Shown here piece by piece: positions 36,821 through 46,754 of a stretch of 64,000 nt of DNA. The DNA lies in the NCBI GenBank assembly GCA_023242925.1, contig CP096134.1:3863501-3927500 (forward strand). The letters are read 5' to 3'. Each line of letters starts with the position of its first letter. Within the stretch, counting starts at the first letter, position 1. The DNA is from Hyphomonadaceae bacterium JAD_PAG50586_4 (GTDB lineage: Bacteria > Pseudomonadota > Alphaproteobacteria > Caulobacterales > Aquidulcibacteraceae). Both the position numbers and the translations under genes were made by a program. Under the pieces are notes generated by a model that did not search any database, was not told the DNA's origin, and was given only the letters and a program-made list of their open reading frames with translations.

Positions 36821-37294
36821 ATGCCTACCACGCCGACCACCGCCAGGGTTATCGCGCCGCCACCGGTCCTTTACCTTGGCACTCTTGTCCTTGGCCTGTG
36901 CGTCGATCGCTTTGTCTGGCGAATGTCAGTCAACATTCCCGACATGCCCCGTGTGATACTGGGCGGTTTTTTCGTGGCCGTAGGTGTGGTGCTGCTGTTG
37001 GCTGGCGTCGCCAGCTTCGCGCGGGCAGGAACAGGCGTTCGGCATGCGGCGGGATCTTCGGCGCTTGTCACAAGTGGGCCGCACGCTTTCACGCGTAACC
37101 CGATGTATCTCGCTATGACGTTGGCCTATGCAGGGATCGCGTTGCTCGCAGACAGCTTGATCTCGCTCGCATTGCTCGCGCCGTTGCTACTGGTCATCCA
37201 ATTCGGAGTGATCGCGCAAGAAGAGCGCTTCATGGAGGCAAAGTTTGGCGAAGCCTATCGCGCTTATCGAAAGCGCGTCCGACCGTGGATATAA
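36821..37294 (+). CDS. Isoprenylcysteine carboxyl methyltransferase (ICMT/PEMT-like) protein
   Basis: A 157-aa inner-membrane methyltransferase with four helices. GPHAFTRNPMYLAMTLAYAG is the hallmark of the ICMT/PEMT family (G-P-x-x-x-x-R-N-P-M-Y), and it ends AQEERFMEAKFGEAYRAYRK then RVRPWI, also typical. It would methylate a lipid or thiol substrate with SAM. It stands alone. A leaderless start cannot be excluded; the ATG is at 36821. Confidence 0.85.
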   Translation: MPTTPTTARVIAPPPVLYLGTLVLGLCVDRFVWRMSVNIPDMPRVILGGFFVAVGVVLLLAGVASFARAGTGVRHAAGSSALVTSGPHAFTRNPMYLAMTLAYAGIALLADSLISLALLAPLLLVIQFGVIAQEERFMEAKFGEAYRAYRKRVRPWI

Positions 37295-37476
37295 ACCGCC
37301 GCGGCCCCGAATTGCGAATGGCTCCGCTGCAGCAGGTTCATATTCACGGGCCGGGCCAATGCCTGCAACGGGCAGCGGGCGGCAAAAGCGCGACTCTATT
37401 GAGCGGCCCACTCTCCCGATTGCGGTCAATCAGTTAGCGCCCGAAGCAACGGCGCGATTTCGTCGAAACCCGCCAC

Positions 37477-37799
37477 TCATGCTTCGGAGAACTTGGCAGG
37501 AAATTCGCCTCGCACTTCCGACGTTGGCTTCTCGAGTTCCTTCAGCATCGCACTCCGGATTTCAGAAACCGTGCTCTCAAGGTTTGATCCGTTTCGCTGC
37601 GAAAGTGCACTTGCCACGTGACGCGCCAAGTCAGCAAGAATGATGCCCCACGCCGTGCTCTCCCGCACATCTTGTCGATCGGCATACGTGCCATGCGGAG
37701 TGAACAGTGAAGTCTCTTTTCCGCTATCCACACACGAGCCATCTCCCTGGCGGCCGGGTCGCGCCTTGCAGCATCAGGAACCACTAATTCGCCGTGCAC
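37477..37799 (-). CDS. DUF5076 protein (frameshifted)
   Basis: Reading from a GTG at 37797-37799 (AGGAG site) gives GELVVPDAARRDPAAREMAR then VWIAE. A second frame continues ETSLFTPHGTYADRQDV and RESTAWGIILADLARHVASA. Together these are the DUF5076 order (PDAAR...RVW, then WGI-LADLARHVA), a 107-aa small protein. The shift is a lost base in the AAAA run near 37712. The function of DUF5076 is unknown; the family is mainly alphaproteobacterial. Confidence 0.65.
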
Positions 37800-37979
37800 G
37801 AGGATCTCCTGCAAGCGGCCGGCACACTCTAATCAAGCCACTGGCGCCCGTCAGATCGGCTCACGATCGTCGGGAGCGTTCACCCAGTCAAACGTCACGC
37901 GCGCGCATGCGGCTCCATTGCCTCTCGCCACAGCGCTGCTAGGCTCGCACGCGAGGGACTTCGAACAGGGGAAATAGAT

Positions 37980-38486
37980 ATGCGCAAACTGCTCGCCGCA
38001 GCGGCCGTGTTCTGCATGGCCGCCACACATGTAAGCGCGCAATCGCCAATTCCCAGACCGCCTGGTCCGCCGGTTGCGCTCTGCACCGATCTCGCCATCG
38101 CCGGCTGGAACGGCTCGCGTTCGCCGCCAGGCGCGCCGCTCGCCGACAATGAGGTCGCGATACATTTTCAAGTTCGCAACAACGGCCCGCACACCTACAC
38201 GGCGCCCGACGAGAACAAGCAGTGGATTTCCCTGGTGGTGACGACGCCAAGCGGTGACCAGCAGATCGGCGTGAACGTTTTGCCGCCGTCCGGCTCTGGC
38301 GCGGTATCGCTCGCACGCGGCGCTAGTTGGCGCGGACACGTGCGCGCAACACTTCCCACAGGTGTGACACGTAGGGCTCACCCGCCTGTTCGCCTTCAGA
38401 TCAACTACGCGCCCGCGTCCGCAGGCTGGTCGGCGCCAGTCGATTGCAACATCACGAACAATCAGCGCTCGGTCGTCCTGCGCTAA
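37980..38486 (+). CDS. Exported protein of unknown function
   Basis: A 168-aa protein with a signal peptide ending VSA-Q (about residue 20). The mature part is a beta-rich domain: VALCTDLAIAGWNGSR, NEVAIHFQVRNNGPHTYTAP and VDCNITNNQRSVVLR. The N-x-G-P and paired cysteines are reminiscent of CARDB/immunoglobulin-like folds. No family can be named. It stands alone, between DUF5076 and a convergent methyltransferase gene. Confidence 0.65.
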   Translation: MRKLLAAAAVFCMAATHVSAQSPIPRPPGPPVALCTDLAIAGWNGSRSPPGAPLADNEVAIHFQVRNNGPHTYTAPDENKQWISLVVTTPSGDQQIGVNVLPPSGSGAVSLARGASWRGHVRATLPTGVTRRAHPPVRLQINYAPASAGWSAPVDCNITNNQRSVVLR

Positions 38487-38657
38487 GCGGAGACGCGAGA
38501 TCGATATCGGGGCGCGACGCCTTACTCCCTAAGGCCCGCGTTGCTTACGTCGTGATTTCGTGACGAGCGGCGGAGCCGATCAAATCCTGTCGTCGGTAAT
38601 GCTGCGCTCGCTAAGGCTTGGTCTCGCCGAAATCGGCCATCGCGCCTTCTTGCGATG

Positions 38658-39494
38658 CTATTGCGGCTTCACAAAGCGAAGCGTCATGCGGTCGCTTTCG
38701 CCGATCGCGTCATAACGTGAGCGGTCGAAGCTTGGATCAGGCGGCGCGCCTTGTGGCGAGGTGCGTGCGATAGGCGGAAGCGTCCAGACACCAAACGGAT
38801 GCTCACGCGTATCTTGCGGATTGGCGTTGATCTCCGATCGCGCAGCCAGCACCAACCCAGCGCGGCTTGCCGCATCGATCACATAAGCTTCTGTTACATA
38901 ACCTGTTGGCGCGGATTCGGTCACGTTGGCGCCGGGTAGCGCGCGATGTTGCTCAACGGCGAGAACGCCGCCTGGACGGAGCACGCGCGCAAACTCGCTC
39001 ATGAACCGATCCGTCGCGCCCTCCGTGCGCGCCCAATTGTGGAAGGCGCGCGCCACCAGAATGAAGTCCGCGCTTTCGTCTGGCAGCGCCAGCCCCGCAC
39101 GCACGCTGAAATCGACAACCTCGACACGGCCATAAATGCTCGTATCGCCAAATCTGCTGATGAACTCCGCGCGGCCTGCGCGCGCGCCTTCGCTTACGTT
39201 GGGCGCGCCGAGGTCGCCGGATGCTGAGACGTAGCGACCGCTGGTCATCCGGGCATAAGGGGCGAGGATGTGTGTCCACCACCCGCCGCCTGGCGCTATC
39301 TCGACGATCGTCATCTCAGGCTCAAGGCCCCAGAACGCCAACGCTTCAGCGGGATGGCGATATTGATCGCGGGTCCTGTCCTCAGTCGTGCGCCAATCGC
39401 CAGCAATGGCGAGTGCTAAGGAAGCGTCACTCGCCCGCGCACCGGCGCAAGCGGACAAAACAAGTGCGGCCGCAATGGCGATTAAACTTCGCAT
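38658..39494 (-). CDS. Exported methyltransferase-fold protein (COG4798-like)
   Basis: A 278-aa class I methyltransferase fold behind a lipoprotein-type leader (LSAC, Cys16). The SAM loop is VEIAPGGGWWTHILAPYA, then VRAGLALPDESADFILVARA and LRPGGVLAVEQHRA. This is the COG4798 'predicted methyltransferase' pattern. Periplasmic location is odd for a SAM-dependent enzyme, since SAM is cytosolic, so it may use another ligand or have lost methyl transfer. Monocistronic. Confidence 0.82.
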   Translation of the reverse strand: MRSLIAIAAALVLSACAGARASDASLALAIAGDWRTTEDRTRDQYRHPAEALAFWGLEPEMTIVEIAPGGGWWTHILAPYARMTSGRYVSASGDLGAPNVSEGARAGRAEFISRFGDTSIYGRVEVVDFSVRAGLALPDESADFILVARAFHNWARTEGATDRFMSEFARVLRPGGVLAVEQHRALPGANVTESAPTGYVTEAYVIDAASRAGLVLAARSEINANPQDTREHPFGVWTLPPIARTSPQGAPPDPSFDRSRYDAIGESDRMTLRFVKPQ

Positions 39495-39694
39495 CAGATT
39501 GCCCTCTCGACTCAGCGCGACCGATAACTCCGCTGCGCCCTAGCCCAGCATGGCTGTAGCGTCAATTTCACCAGATGGCTCGGTAGATTCAAGGCCGCCG
39601 CTGACGCCCTCGCCTCACAACGGCACGCATTCGCCGCAAAGCGTCATTCGCGCAGAGCGCGGAAGGCGGACAGTTGGATTGCTTGTAGCCCCAG

Positions 39695-40552
39695 TCAGTG
39701 CGCGGCGCACAATGCCTCGCCCTCAACGGTGATGCGGTGCATCTCGCGGCGCTGCCCATGATAGTCGTTGCGCGCGAAGTGCCAAGTAGCGCGGTTATCC
39801 CAGAAGGCGATCGAGCCCGGGCGCCAGACGAACTCATGCACGAATTCAGGCTTCATGCAGTGGGCGTATATTTGCATGAGCAGTGGTCTGGATTCCTCCT
39901 CCGTCCAGCCCGCAAACCGGGTCGTGAAGGCCGGATTGACGTAGAGCGCCTTCTTGCCGCTCAGCGGATGGTGGATCACCACCGGATGGACCGGGTCCTG
40001 CAGATGCTCGGCGGCGGCGCTGTTGCCGATGCGCGCGCCGCGCGCATCGCTTTGTTGGTAGTGGGTACTCGCCGCTTCGCCAAAGATATGGCGCGCCGAA
40101 TGAACGGCGTTCAGTGAACGAAGCATCCGTTGGAAGCCTTCGGACAAAGCGTCGTAAGCCGCGTACATTGAGGCAAACAGCGTATTGCCGCCGCTCTCCG
40201 GCAGCTCGCGCGCCACCAGGATCGAACCCATCGCCGGGATGTGGTCATAAGAATGGTCGGTGTGCCAGCCGCCGCCAATGTTGTCGCGCTGGTCCCGTTC
40301 CTTCGACACGAGCGCGATCTCAGGATGGTCCGGGTGCGCGGCGAAGAAGCGGTTGATGTTAATCGGCGCCCAGCGGCGGGCGAACGCGATGTGCTGGCTC
40401 TCGGTGATGAACTGGTCACGGAAGAAGATGACACCGTGCTGCGCGAAGGCGGCGCGCACGGTCGCAAACTCGGCGTCTGACAAGCCACGGACGAGATCGA
40501 CGCCGGAGATCTCGGCGCCAACGCCTTCGAGGGGGCAGATATCCATGGTCAT
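39695..40552 (-). CDS. TauD/TfdA-family Fe(II)/2-oxoglutarate dioxygenase
   Basis: A cytosolic 2-oxoglutarate-dependent dioxygenase of 285 aa from the ATG at 40550-40552. The iron triad is His97-x-Asp99 (HTDHSY) and the distal histidine in MHRITVEG; the arginine for 2-oxoglutarate follows in the same region. It starts with the TauD-like ICPLEGVGAEISGVDL. The substrate may be taurine, an alkylsulfonate, or a carboxylate ether; no sulfur-transport genes are next to it. Confidence 0.88.
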   Translation of the reverse strand: MTMDICPLEGVGAEISGVDLVRGLSDAEFATVRAAFAQHGVIFFRDQFITESQHIAFARRWAPININRFFAAHPDHPEIALVSKERDQRDNIGGGWHTDHSYDHIPAMGSILVARELPESGGNTLFASMYAAYDALSEGFQRMLRSLNAVHSARHIFGEAASTHYQQSDARGARIGNSAAAEHLQDPVHPVVIHHPLSGKKALYVNPAFTTRFAGWTEEESRPLLMQIYAHCMKPEFVHEFVWRPGSIAFWDNRATWHFARNDYHGQRREMHRITVEGEALCAAH

Positions 40553-40753
40553 GAGCTTACAAATGCGGGTTCTGGTGACCGAGGTTATCACAATCGCCGG
40601 CGCCACCAACTGGCCATCAATGCCAAGGCCACCATTTCCTGACGGTCGGCGGGGACGATCAGCAGCTCCCGTCTGCCCGGTCCATCAGGCAGAAACTCTG
40701 CCGATCAGCGTCACTCAGCCATCCCAATGACCCTCGCCACTTGCAGTGCTTCC

Positions 40754-41448
40754 CTACTCCGGCGGCGTGAAGCGATAGCCAACGCCTGGCTCAGTAGCGA
40801 TGCGGGCGGGGGCGTCAGGATTTAGTTCTACTTTTTGTCGTAGATGACGAACGTGAACCCGTAGGGCCTGGACATCAGCGTTCGCGTCGCCAGGCCAAGC
40901 CGATCGCAGCAGCTGGCGATGGGTCATCACCTTGCCCGCGTGCAGCACGAGCTGATGCAACAGCCCGTACTCGCGCGGCGTGAGCTTCGCATCCTCGCCG
41001 CCGACGCGGACGATACGTTTGCCGAGGTCCACATAGAGACGCCCGTCATCATAAATCGCCGGCGCCCCTGCATCTGTACACGGTGTCTCAGCGCCACCCG
41101 CACGCGCGCCATGAACTCAGCAACGCCGAACGGTTTGGTTATGAAATCATCGGCGCCGAGATTGAGGGCCTGCACTTTGCGCGCTTCTTCATCTAACGCT
41201 GAGAGCACGAGGATAGCCGGCTTACTCAGTGCGATGAAGGGCGCAATCAGTTCCGCGCCGTCGCCGTCGGGCAGCCCAAGATCAAGCACCACGAGGTCGG
41301 GTCTCAATTTCTCGGCAAAAGCTCTCGCTTCCGCAATTGTCTCCGCCTCGACGACTTCAAATTCTTCCGCGACGAGCGTCGACCGCAGAAATCGCCGGAT
41401 GGCTTTCTCATCATCTACGATCAGAGCCTTGAGACGGATAGTCGGCAT
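40754..41448 (-). CDS. kdpE: KdpE response regulator (frameshifted)
   Basis: OmpR-family regulator of kdp. Receiver domain: ALIVDDEKAIRRFL, phospho-Asp56 in VLDLGLPDGDG and ADDFITKPFGVAEFMARV. The DNA-binding winged helix lies in the next frame: KLTPREYGLLHQLVLHAGK, RQLLRSAW and RVHVRHLRQKVE, ending EPGVGYRF. The switch follows QMQG at a GGGG run (CCCC at 41065-41068 on the plus strand); one more G gives APAIYDDGRLYVDLGKR and a 231-aa protein. It follows kdpD after 11 bases. Confidence 0.9.
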
Positions 41449-41459
41449 GGACCATCAAC

Positions 41460-44129
41460 TCATGCCGTAGCGGTCTCGGGGAACGCAAGTGTGAATATCG
41501 CCCCGGCGTGAGCACGCCGGTTTTGCGCTTCAACTTTGGCGCCCATGAGCGCTGCAAACCCTTTGACGATTGCCAAGCCAAGGCCAGTCCCGCTCGCCTT
41601 GGCCTTGTCGCCACGGAAGAAGCGATCGAAGATGCGGGCGTCTGCACTGGCGGGCAAACCTGGCCCGTTATCGGTGACCTGAAACACGATCGCACCGTCT
41701 TGCATGCGCGCCGCAAGCCGCACCTCGCCGCCATCCACTAGACGCGCGCCATGCACGATCGCGTTCTCGACCAGATTGAACAGTGTTTGATGCAAGAGCG
41801 TGGCGTCAGCGGTAAGCAAAGGCAGGCCAGGCGCAACGTCGCCATCCAGCCAGACGCCTTCCGCAATCGGCTCCGCGCGCTTCAATACAGCGGAGACGAC
41901 ATCCGCAACATCCAACGGTTCGACCTTAGTCTTCACGCCACCAGCTTCCAAGCGCGTCATGTCGAGCAACTTCACGACATAGCGCTGCATCCGCTCAGCT
42001 TCGCCCTCGATGCCGGCGAGCAATTCCGTACGCGTCGCCTCGTCGTGCCTGTCGCCATACGTGCGCAAGCTGGACGCCGCGCCGAGAATGCCAGCAATCG
42101 GCGTTTTCAGATCGTGCGAGAGAGAGGCCAGCATCGTAGCCCGCAGCCGCTCACTCTCCATCTCGATGCGGCCCTCTTCGTAAGCACGGGCGATGTGCGC
42201 GCGCTCCAAAGCTGTCGCCGCCTGATCGGACATCGCGTCAAGGCGCCGCCGCTCCTCCGGCGAAAGTGGCGTCTCACGTGCAATTGCAAGCACGCCCGCG
42301 AACAGCCGCGAGGTCCGCATCGGCACGAACAGCCAGCGCGCACCGGGTAAAGTATGTGAGCCACGCCCTGCGGCCTGACCCTTGTCGGCGGTCCAGCGTG
42401 CGGCGGCCATGTCCGCGTCGTTTAGGCTTGCGCTCCCAGGCGCTGTACCCGCCAAACGCAAATCGTTGACGCCGACTCGTGCGAACACCGCACATTCCGC
42501 ATCGAACGAGCGGGCAGCATAAGCGGCGAGCGTCTGCGCCACCTCATCTTCTGTGGCGACGCTCGCCAGCCCCTTGGCCAAACCATAGAGCTCACGCGAC
42601 GTCTTCGCTTCCGCGCGTGCGGATTGCGTCTGCTCGCGCGCGCGCGACGCCAGGAACGACACCAGGATCGCCGCCCCGGAGAACGCGACGATCGCCAGCA
42701 CATTCTCTGGATCGGCTACGGTGAAGGTGTAGCGCGGCTCGGTGTAGAACCAATTGTAGGCTAGCGCGCAGATGATGCCGGTTACCAGCCCTGACCAGAG
42801 CCCCCGCGTCAGCGCACTGATCAGAACAGCCGCCAGAAACACTAAGCTCAGATTGTTAACGCCGATGAAGGCATCCAGCGGATAGGCCGCCGCCGTGGCC
42901 GTCGCAGTCATCACCACGCTTTCAATGACTGCGCGCGAGGACAGCGCCGGTTGCGGGATCAAATTTCCTAGCGCGCGTTTACGCGCACCCTCACCCTCTT
43001 CCGGCACTACATAGATCGCAATCGTCTCCGCCGCATGGATCAGCTCGCGCACGACCGAGCCAAACACAATCTCGAAGAGCGGTGGCCGCTTGGCCTTGCC
43101 GACGACGATCTGCGTGACGTTCTGATCTTTAGCGTAAGCGATAATCGTGTCTGCGATGCGGTCGCCGGGAAGCGTGGCAGTTTCGGCGCCGAGGCGAGCG
43201 GCGAGACGCAATGTCTCCGCGATACGGCCGCGTTCGACTTCCGCAAGCCGACCGTGACGCGCGGTTTGGACATAAACCGCGACCCACGGCGCCTTGGCGC
43301 GATCGGCGACGCGCTTGGCGTGGCGCACGACCTCCGCCGCATCCGGTCGATCGTCAATGCACACAAGAATGCGCTCGCTTGCCGCCCAAGGGGTGCTTTC
43401 ACCTTGCGCTTGGCGCAGGCCACGCACTTGCTGATCGATACGATCGGCTGCGCGCCGCATGGCAAGCTCACGCAAGGCCGAGAGATTGCCTGGCGCGAAA
43501 TAATTGCGGATGGCGCGCTGCGCTTGCTCTGGCGCGTAAACCTTGCCTTCCTTCAGGCGCTCGATCAGCTCCTCCGGAGTAAGATCGATCAGCTCGATAT
43601 CATCAGCGCGATCGAGCAGCGCATCTGGCACAGTCTCGCGCACCCGAACACGCGTGATGCGGGCGACGATGTCGTTGAGGCTTTCGAGGTGCTGGATGTT
43701 GAGCGTGGACCAAACATCGACTCCTGCCGCCAACAGCTCCTCGACATCCATCCATCGCTTAGGATGACGCGAGCCGTCGACATTGGTGTGCGCCAGTTCA
43801 TCGATCAGAGCGACCTGCGGGCGGCGCGCCAGCAGCGCATCGATGTCCATCTCCTCCAATTCTTGGCCACGATAGCCGAGCTTGCGTTTCGGGATGATCT
43901 CAAGGCCTTCGCACAGCGCCAGCGTCTCGCGCCGGCCATGTGTCTCGACCACGCCCGCGACGATATCGACGCCGTCCGCCAGCTTCTTGCGCGCATCGGA
44001 AAGCATCTCATACGTCTTCCCGACGCCAGGTGCTGCGCCAAGATAGATTTTGAGCTTGCCATGCCCCTCCGCTCTCGCTTGCGCGAGCAAGGCGTCCGGC
44101 GATGGCCTACGATCTTCTGGGTCTGTCAT
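41460..44129 (-). CDS. kdpD: KdpD sensor histidine kinase
   Basis: An 889-aa membrane sensor for K+ limitation. KdpD domain with the Walker A motif GAAPGVGKTYEML (31-43), a universal-stress-protein domain, four clustered helices (DUF4118), a GAF domain, the HisKA box SLSHDLKTPIAGILGAASSL and the ATPase NLVENAIVHGA plus TGLGLAIVKG. It phosphorylates KdpE. The gene lies 10 bases after kdpC. Confidence 0.96.
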   Translation of the reverse strand: MTDPEDRRPSPDALLAQARAEGHGKLKIYLGAAPGVGKTYEMLSDARKKLADGVDIVAGVVETHGRRETLALCEGLEIIPKRKLGYRGQELEEMDIDALLARRPQVALIDELAHTNVDGSRHPKRWMDVEELLAAGVDVWSTLNIQHLESLNDIVARITRVRVRETVPDALLDRADDIELIDLTPEELIERLKEGKVYAPEQAQRAIRNYFAPGNLSALRELAMRRAADRIDQQVRGLRQAQGESTPWAASERILVCIDDRPDAAEVVRHAKRVADRAKAPWVAVYVQTARHGRLAEVERGRIAETLRLAARLGAETATLPGDRIADTIIAYAKDQNVTQIVVGKAKRPPLFEIVFGSVVRELIHAAETIAIYVVPEEGEGARKRALGNLIPQPALSSRAVIESVVMTATATAAAYPLDAFIGVNNLSLVFLAAVLISALTRGLWSGLVTGIICALAYNWFYTEPRYTFTVADPENVLAIVAFSGAAILVSFLASRAREQTQSARAEAKTSRELYGLAKGLASVATEDEVAQTLAAYAARSFDAECAVFARVGVNDLRLAGTAPGSASLNDADMAAARWTADKGQAAGRGSHTLPGARWLFVPMRTSRLFAGVLAIARETPLSPEERRRLDAMSDQAATALERAHIARAYEEGRIEMESERLRATMLASLSHDLKTPIAGILGAASSLRTYGDRHDEATRTELLAGIEGEAERMQRYVVKLLDMTRLEAGGVKTKVEPLDVADVVSAVLKRAEPIAEGVWLDGDVAPGLPLLTADATLLHQTLFNLVENAIVHGARLVDGGEVRLAARMQDGAIVFQVTDNGPGLPASADARIFDRFFRGDKAKASGTGLGLAIVKGFAALMGAKVEAQNRRAHAGAIFTLAFPETATA

Positions 44130-44139
44130 GGCCTTAGTT

Positions 44140-44697
44140 TCAGGCGAGGTCGTCCAGCGCGAGATTGAGCTGAAGCACGTTCACGCGCGCCTCGCCCAGG
44201 ATACCAGCGATTGGCGCCTCGGTATGTGTTTCGATCAAGTCGCGGACGGCTGCGATGCTGAGCCCGCGCGCCTCGGCCACGCGCGGCGCTTGGAAGTACG
44301 CGGCCTCCGGTGAAATATGGGGATCAAGGCCTGACCCGGAAGTGGTCAGCAGATCGATCGGTATTTCGTTTGCCGGCACGCCATAGCGCGCCGCTTCCGA
44401 CGTAACGCGATCCGCCAAAGCTTGCGAGGTGGGACCAAGGTTCGAGCCGCTCGAAGCGCGCGCATCGTAGCCAGCGCCCGCGGCGGAGGGTCGGCCCCAG
44501 AAATAGTCGTCCCGCGTGAAGGCTTGGCCGATCAGCGCCGAGCCAACCACCTGCCCGTCGCGAACGATGGCCGAGCCATTGGCGGCGCCAGGAAAGAGCG
44601 CTTGGCCAATGCCCGTCATGACTAGCGGATACGCGATGCCCGTGAGCAGTGTGAACAACACCAAGAGAACAAGCGCGGGACGGAATGTCTGTAACAT
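44140..44697 (-). CDS. kdpC: Potassium-transporting ATPase subunit C
   Basis: A 185-aa periplasm-facing subunit that stabilises the KdpFABC complex. One N-terminal helix, then ALFPGAANGSAIVRDGQVVG, GQAFTRDDYFWGRPSA and DLLTTSGSGLDPHISPEAA, all classic KdpC. The ATG at 44695-44697 is used; the longer open frame runs back into kdpB. It follows kdpB by eight bases. Confidence 0.95.
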   Translation of the reverse strand: MLQTFRPALVLLVLFTLLTGIAYPLVMTGIGQALFPGAANGSAIVRDGQVVGSALIGQAFTRDDYFWGRPSAAGAGYDARASSGSNLGPTSQALADRVTSEAARYGVPANEIPIDLLTTSGSGLDPHISPEAAYFQAPRVAEARGLSIAAVRDLIETHTEAPIAGILGEARVNVLQLNLALDDLA

Positions 44698-44705
44698 GAT
44701 GAGCC

Positions 44706-46754
44706 TCAAGCCAGGTTGAGCGCGGAAACGGCGATGTCGATCAGTTTGATGCCGATGAACGGCGCCACGAGACCGCCGACGCCATAGATCGCAAGGTTGC
44801 GCGCCAACAATTGACCCGCCGGCGCCGCGCGCCATTTCACCCCGCGCAGCGCAAGCGGGATCAGAAACGGGATGATGATCGCATTAAAGATGATAGCGGA
44901 GAGAATGGCGCTCTCGGGGCTTGAGAGCCCCATGATGTTGAGCACCCCGAGCCCCGGATAGATCACGGCGAACATCGCCGGGATAATGGCGAAGTATTTG
45001 GCGACATCGTTGGCGATCGAGAACGTTGTCAGCGAGCCGCGCGTCATCAAGAGTTGTTTGCCGATCGAGACGATCTCGATGAGCTTGGTCGGGTCGCTGT
45101 CGAGATCGACCATATTGCCGGCTTCTCGTGCGGCGGGCGTGCCCGTCTGCATCGCGACGCCGACATCAGCTTGCGCCAGCGCCGGCGCGTCATTGGTGCC
45201 GTCGCCGCACATAGCGACGAGCTTGCCCGCCGCCTGCTCGTTGCGGATCAGAGCAAGCTTATCCTCCGGTTTTGCTTCGGCGAGGAAGTCATCCACGCCC
45301 GCTTCAGCGGCAATTGCCGCGGCGGTGAGCGCGTTGTCCCCGGTGATCATCACGGTGCGAATGCCCATCCGGCGCAGCTCGGCGAAGCGCTCCTTGACGC
45401 CGCCTTTGACGACATCCTTCAGATGCACGATGCCGAGCACGTGGCCGCTCTTGGCGACCGCCAGCGGCGTGCCGCCCTCACGAGCGATGGCCTCGGCAGC
45501 GCGGCGCACGTCGCCCGGCACGTGCGAGCCGCCGTTCTGGGCGCTGACAAACGCCAGCACCGAATCCACCGCGCCTTTGCGGATCGAGACGCCGTCGATG
45601 TCGACGCCGCTCATCCGGGTTTGCGCCGTAAACGGAACGAACTTCGCGTGCGTCGGCGCCATCTCGCGGCCCCGCATATCGAAGCGTTCTTTGGCGAGCA
45701 CCACGATAGAGCGCCCTTCCGGCGTTTCGTCGGAAAGCGAAGCGAGTTGTGCAGCGTCAGCGAGATCACGCTCCGAGACGCCCGGCGCTGGGATAAATGC
45801 CACCGCTTGACGGTCGCCCAGCGTGATCGTGCCGGTCTTGTCGAGCAGCAGCACATCCACGTCGCCAGCCGCTTCAACGGCGCGGCCAGATGTGGCGAGC
45901 ACGTTGAAGCGCACCAGCCGATCCATGCCAGCAATGCCGATCGCGGAGAGCAAGCCGCCGATGGTCGTGGGGATCAGCGCGATGAACAGCGCAGCGAGCG
46001 CAACGACGCTTACCCCGCCACCAGCGTACGACGCAAGCGCCGGCACGGTGGCGACAGCCAACACGAAGATGAGCGAGAGGCCAGCCAGCAGAACCGACAG
46101 CGCAATCTCGTTCGGCGTCTTCTTGCGCGATGCGCCTTCGACCAAAGAGATCATCCGGTCGAGAAAGGTCGAACCCGCCGTCGCCGTTACGCGCACGACG
46201 ATGCGGTCGGAAAGCACGCGCGTGCCCGCCGTAACCGCCGAGCGATCGCCGCCCGCTTCGCGGATCACCGGCGCGCTTTCGCCGGTGATCGCGCTCTCAT
46301 CGACCGTGGCGACGCCCTCGACGACCTCGCCATCTGCCGGGATCAGCTCGCCCGCTACAACTTCCACCGTCTCATCAATTTTCAGATCGCTCGCGGCGAC
46401 CGCCGCCTGCGGCTTTCCATCCACAATGCGCCGCGCCATCAACTCGGAGCGTGCGCGCCGCAAACTCGCCGCTTGCGCCTTGCCGCGCCCTTCCGCGGCG
46501 GCTTCGGCAAACGCCGCGAACCATACGGTCAGCCACAGCCACAGCGCGATCTGGCCCGCGAACGAGGTCTGGTCGCCGCCGCCGAAGAGATCGCGCACGA
46601 ACAGGATGGTCACGTAGAGCGCGACGAGCTCCGTCGCGAACATCACTGGATTGCGCCACATCTTCAGCGGACTCAGCTTGGCGAAGGCGTCAAGCGCCGC
46701 CGGGCGAAGGATGGCGCCGTCAAACAGCGACGCCGGTTTGCTTTTCTCAGACAT
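44706..46754 (-). CDS. kdpB: Potassium-transporting P-type ATPase subunit B
   Basis: The catalytic ATP-hydrolysing subunit, about 682 aa from the ATG at 46752-46754 (GAGGGG site). It has TGESAPVIREAGGDRSAVTA (actuator), the phosphorylation motif LLDKTGTITLGDRQ, and the hinge GDGTNDAPALAQADVG. Its start lies inside the end of kdpA (eight-base overlap). Inner membrane. Confidence 0.96.
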   Translation of the reverse strand: MSEKSKPASLFDGAILRPAALDAFAKLSPLKMWRNPVMFATELVALYVTILFVRDLFGGGDQTSFAGQIALWLWLTVWFAAFAEAAAEGRGKAQAASLRRARSELMARRIVDGKPQAAVAASDLKIDETVEVVAGELIPADGEVVEGVATVDESAITGESAPVIREAGGDRSAVTAGTRVLSDRIVVRVTATAGSTFLDRMISLVEGASRKKTPNEIALSVLLAGLSLIFVLAVATVPALASYAGGGVSVVALAALFIALIPTTIGGLLSAIGIAGMDRLVRFNVLATSGRAVEAAGDVDVLLLDKTGTITLGDRQAVAFIPAPGVSERDLADAAQLASLSDETPEGRSIVVLAKERFDMRGREMAPTHAKFVPFTAQTRMSGVDIDGVSIRKGAVDSVLAFVSAQNGGSHVPGDVRRAAEAIAREGGTPLAVAKSGHVLGIVHLKDVVKGGVKERFAELRRMGIRTVMITGDNALTAAAIAAEAGVDDFLAEAKPEDKLALIRNEQAAGKLVAMCGDGTNDAPALAQADVGVAMQTGTPAAREAGNMVDLDSDPTKLIEIVSIGKQLLMTRGSLTTFSIANDVAKYFAIIPAMFAVIYPGLGVLNIMGLSSPESAILSAIIFNAIIIPFLIPLALRGVKWRAAPAGQLLARNLAIYGVGGLVAPFIGIKLIDIAVSALNLA

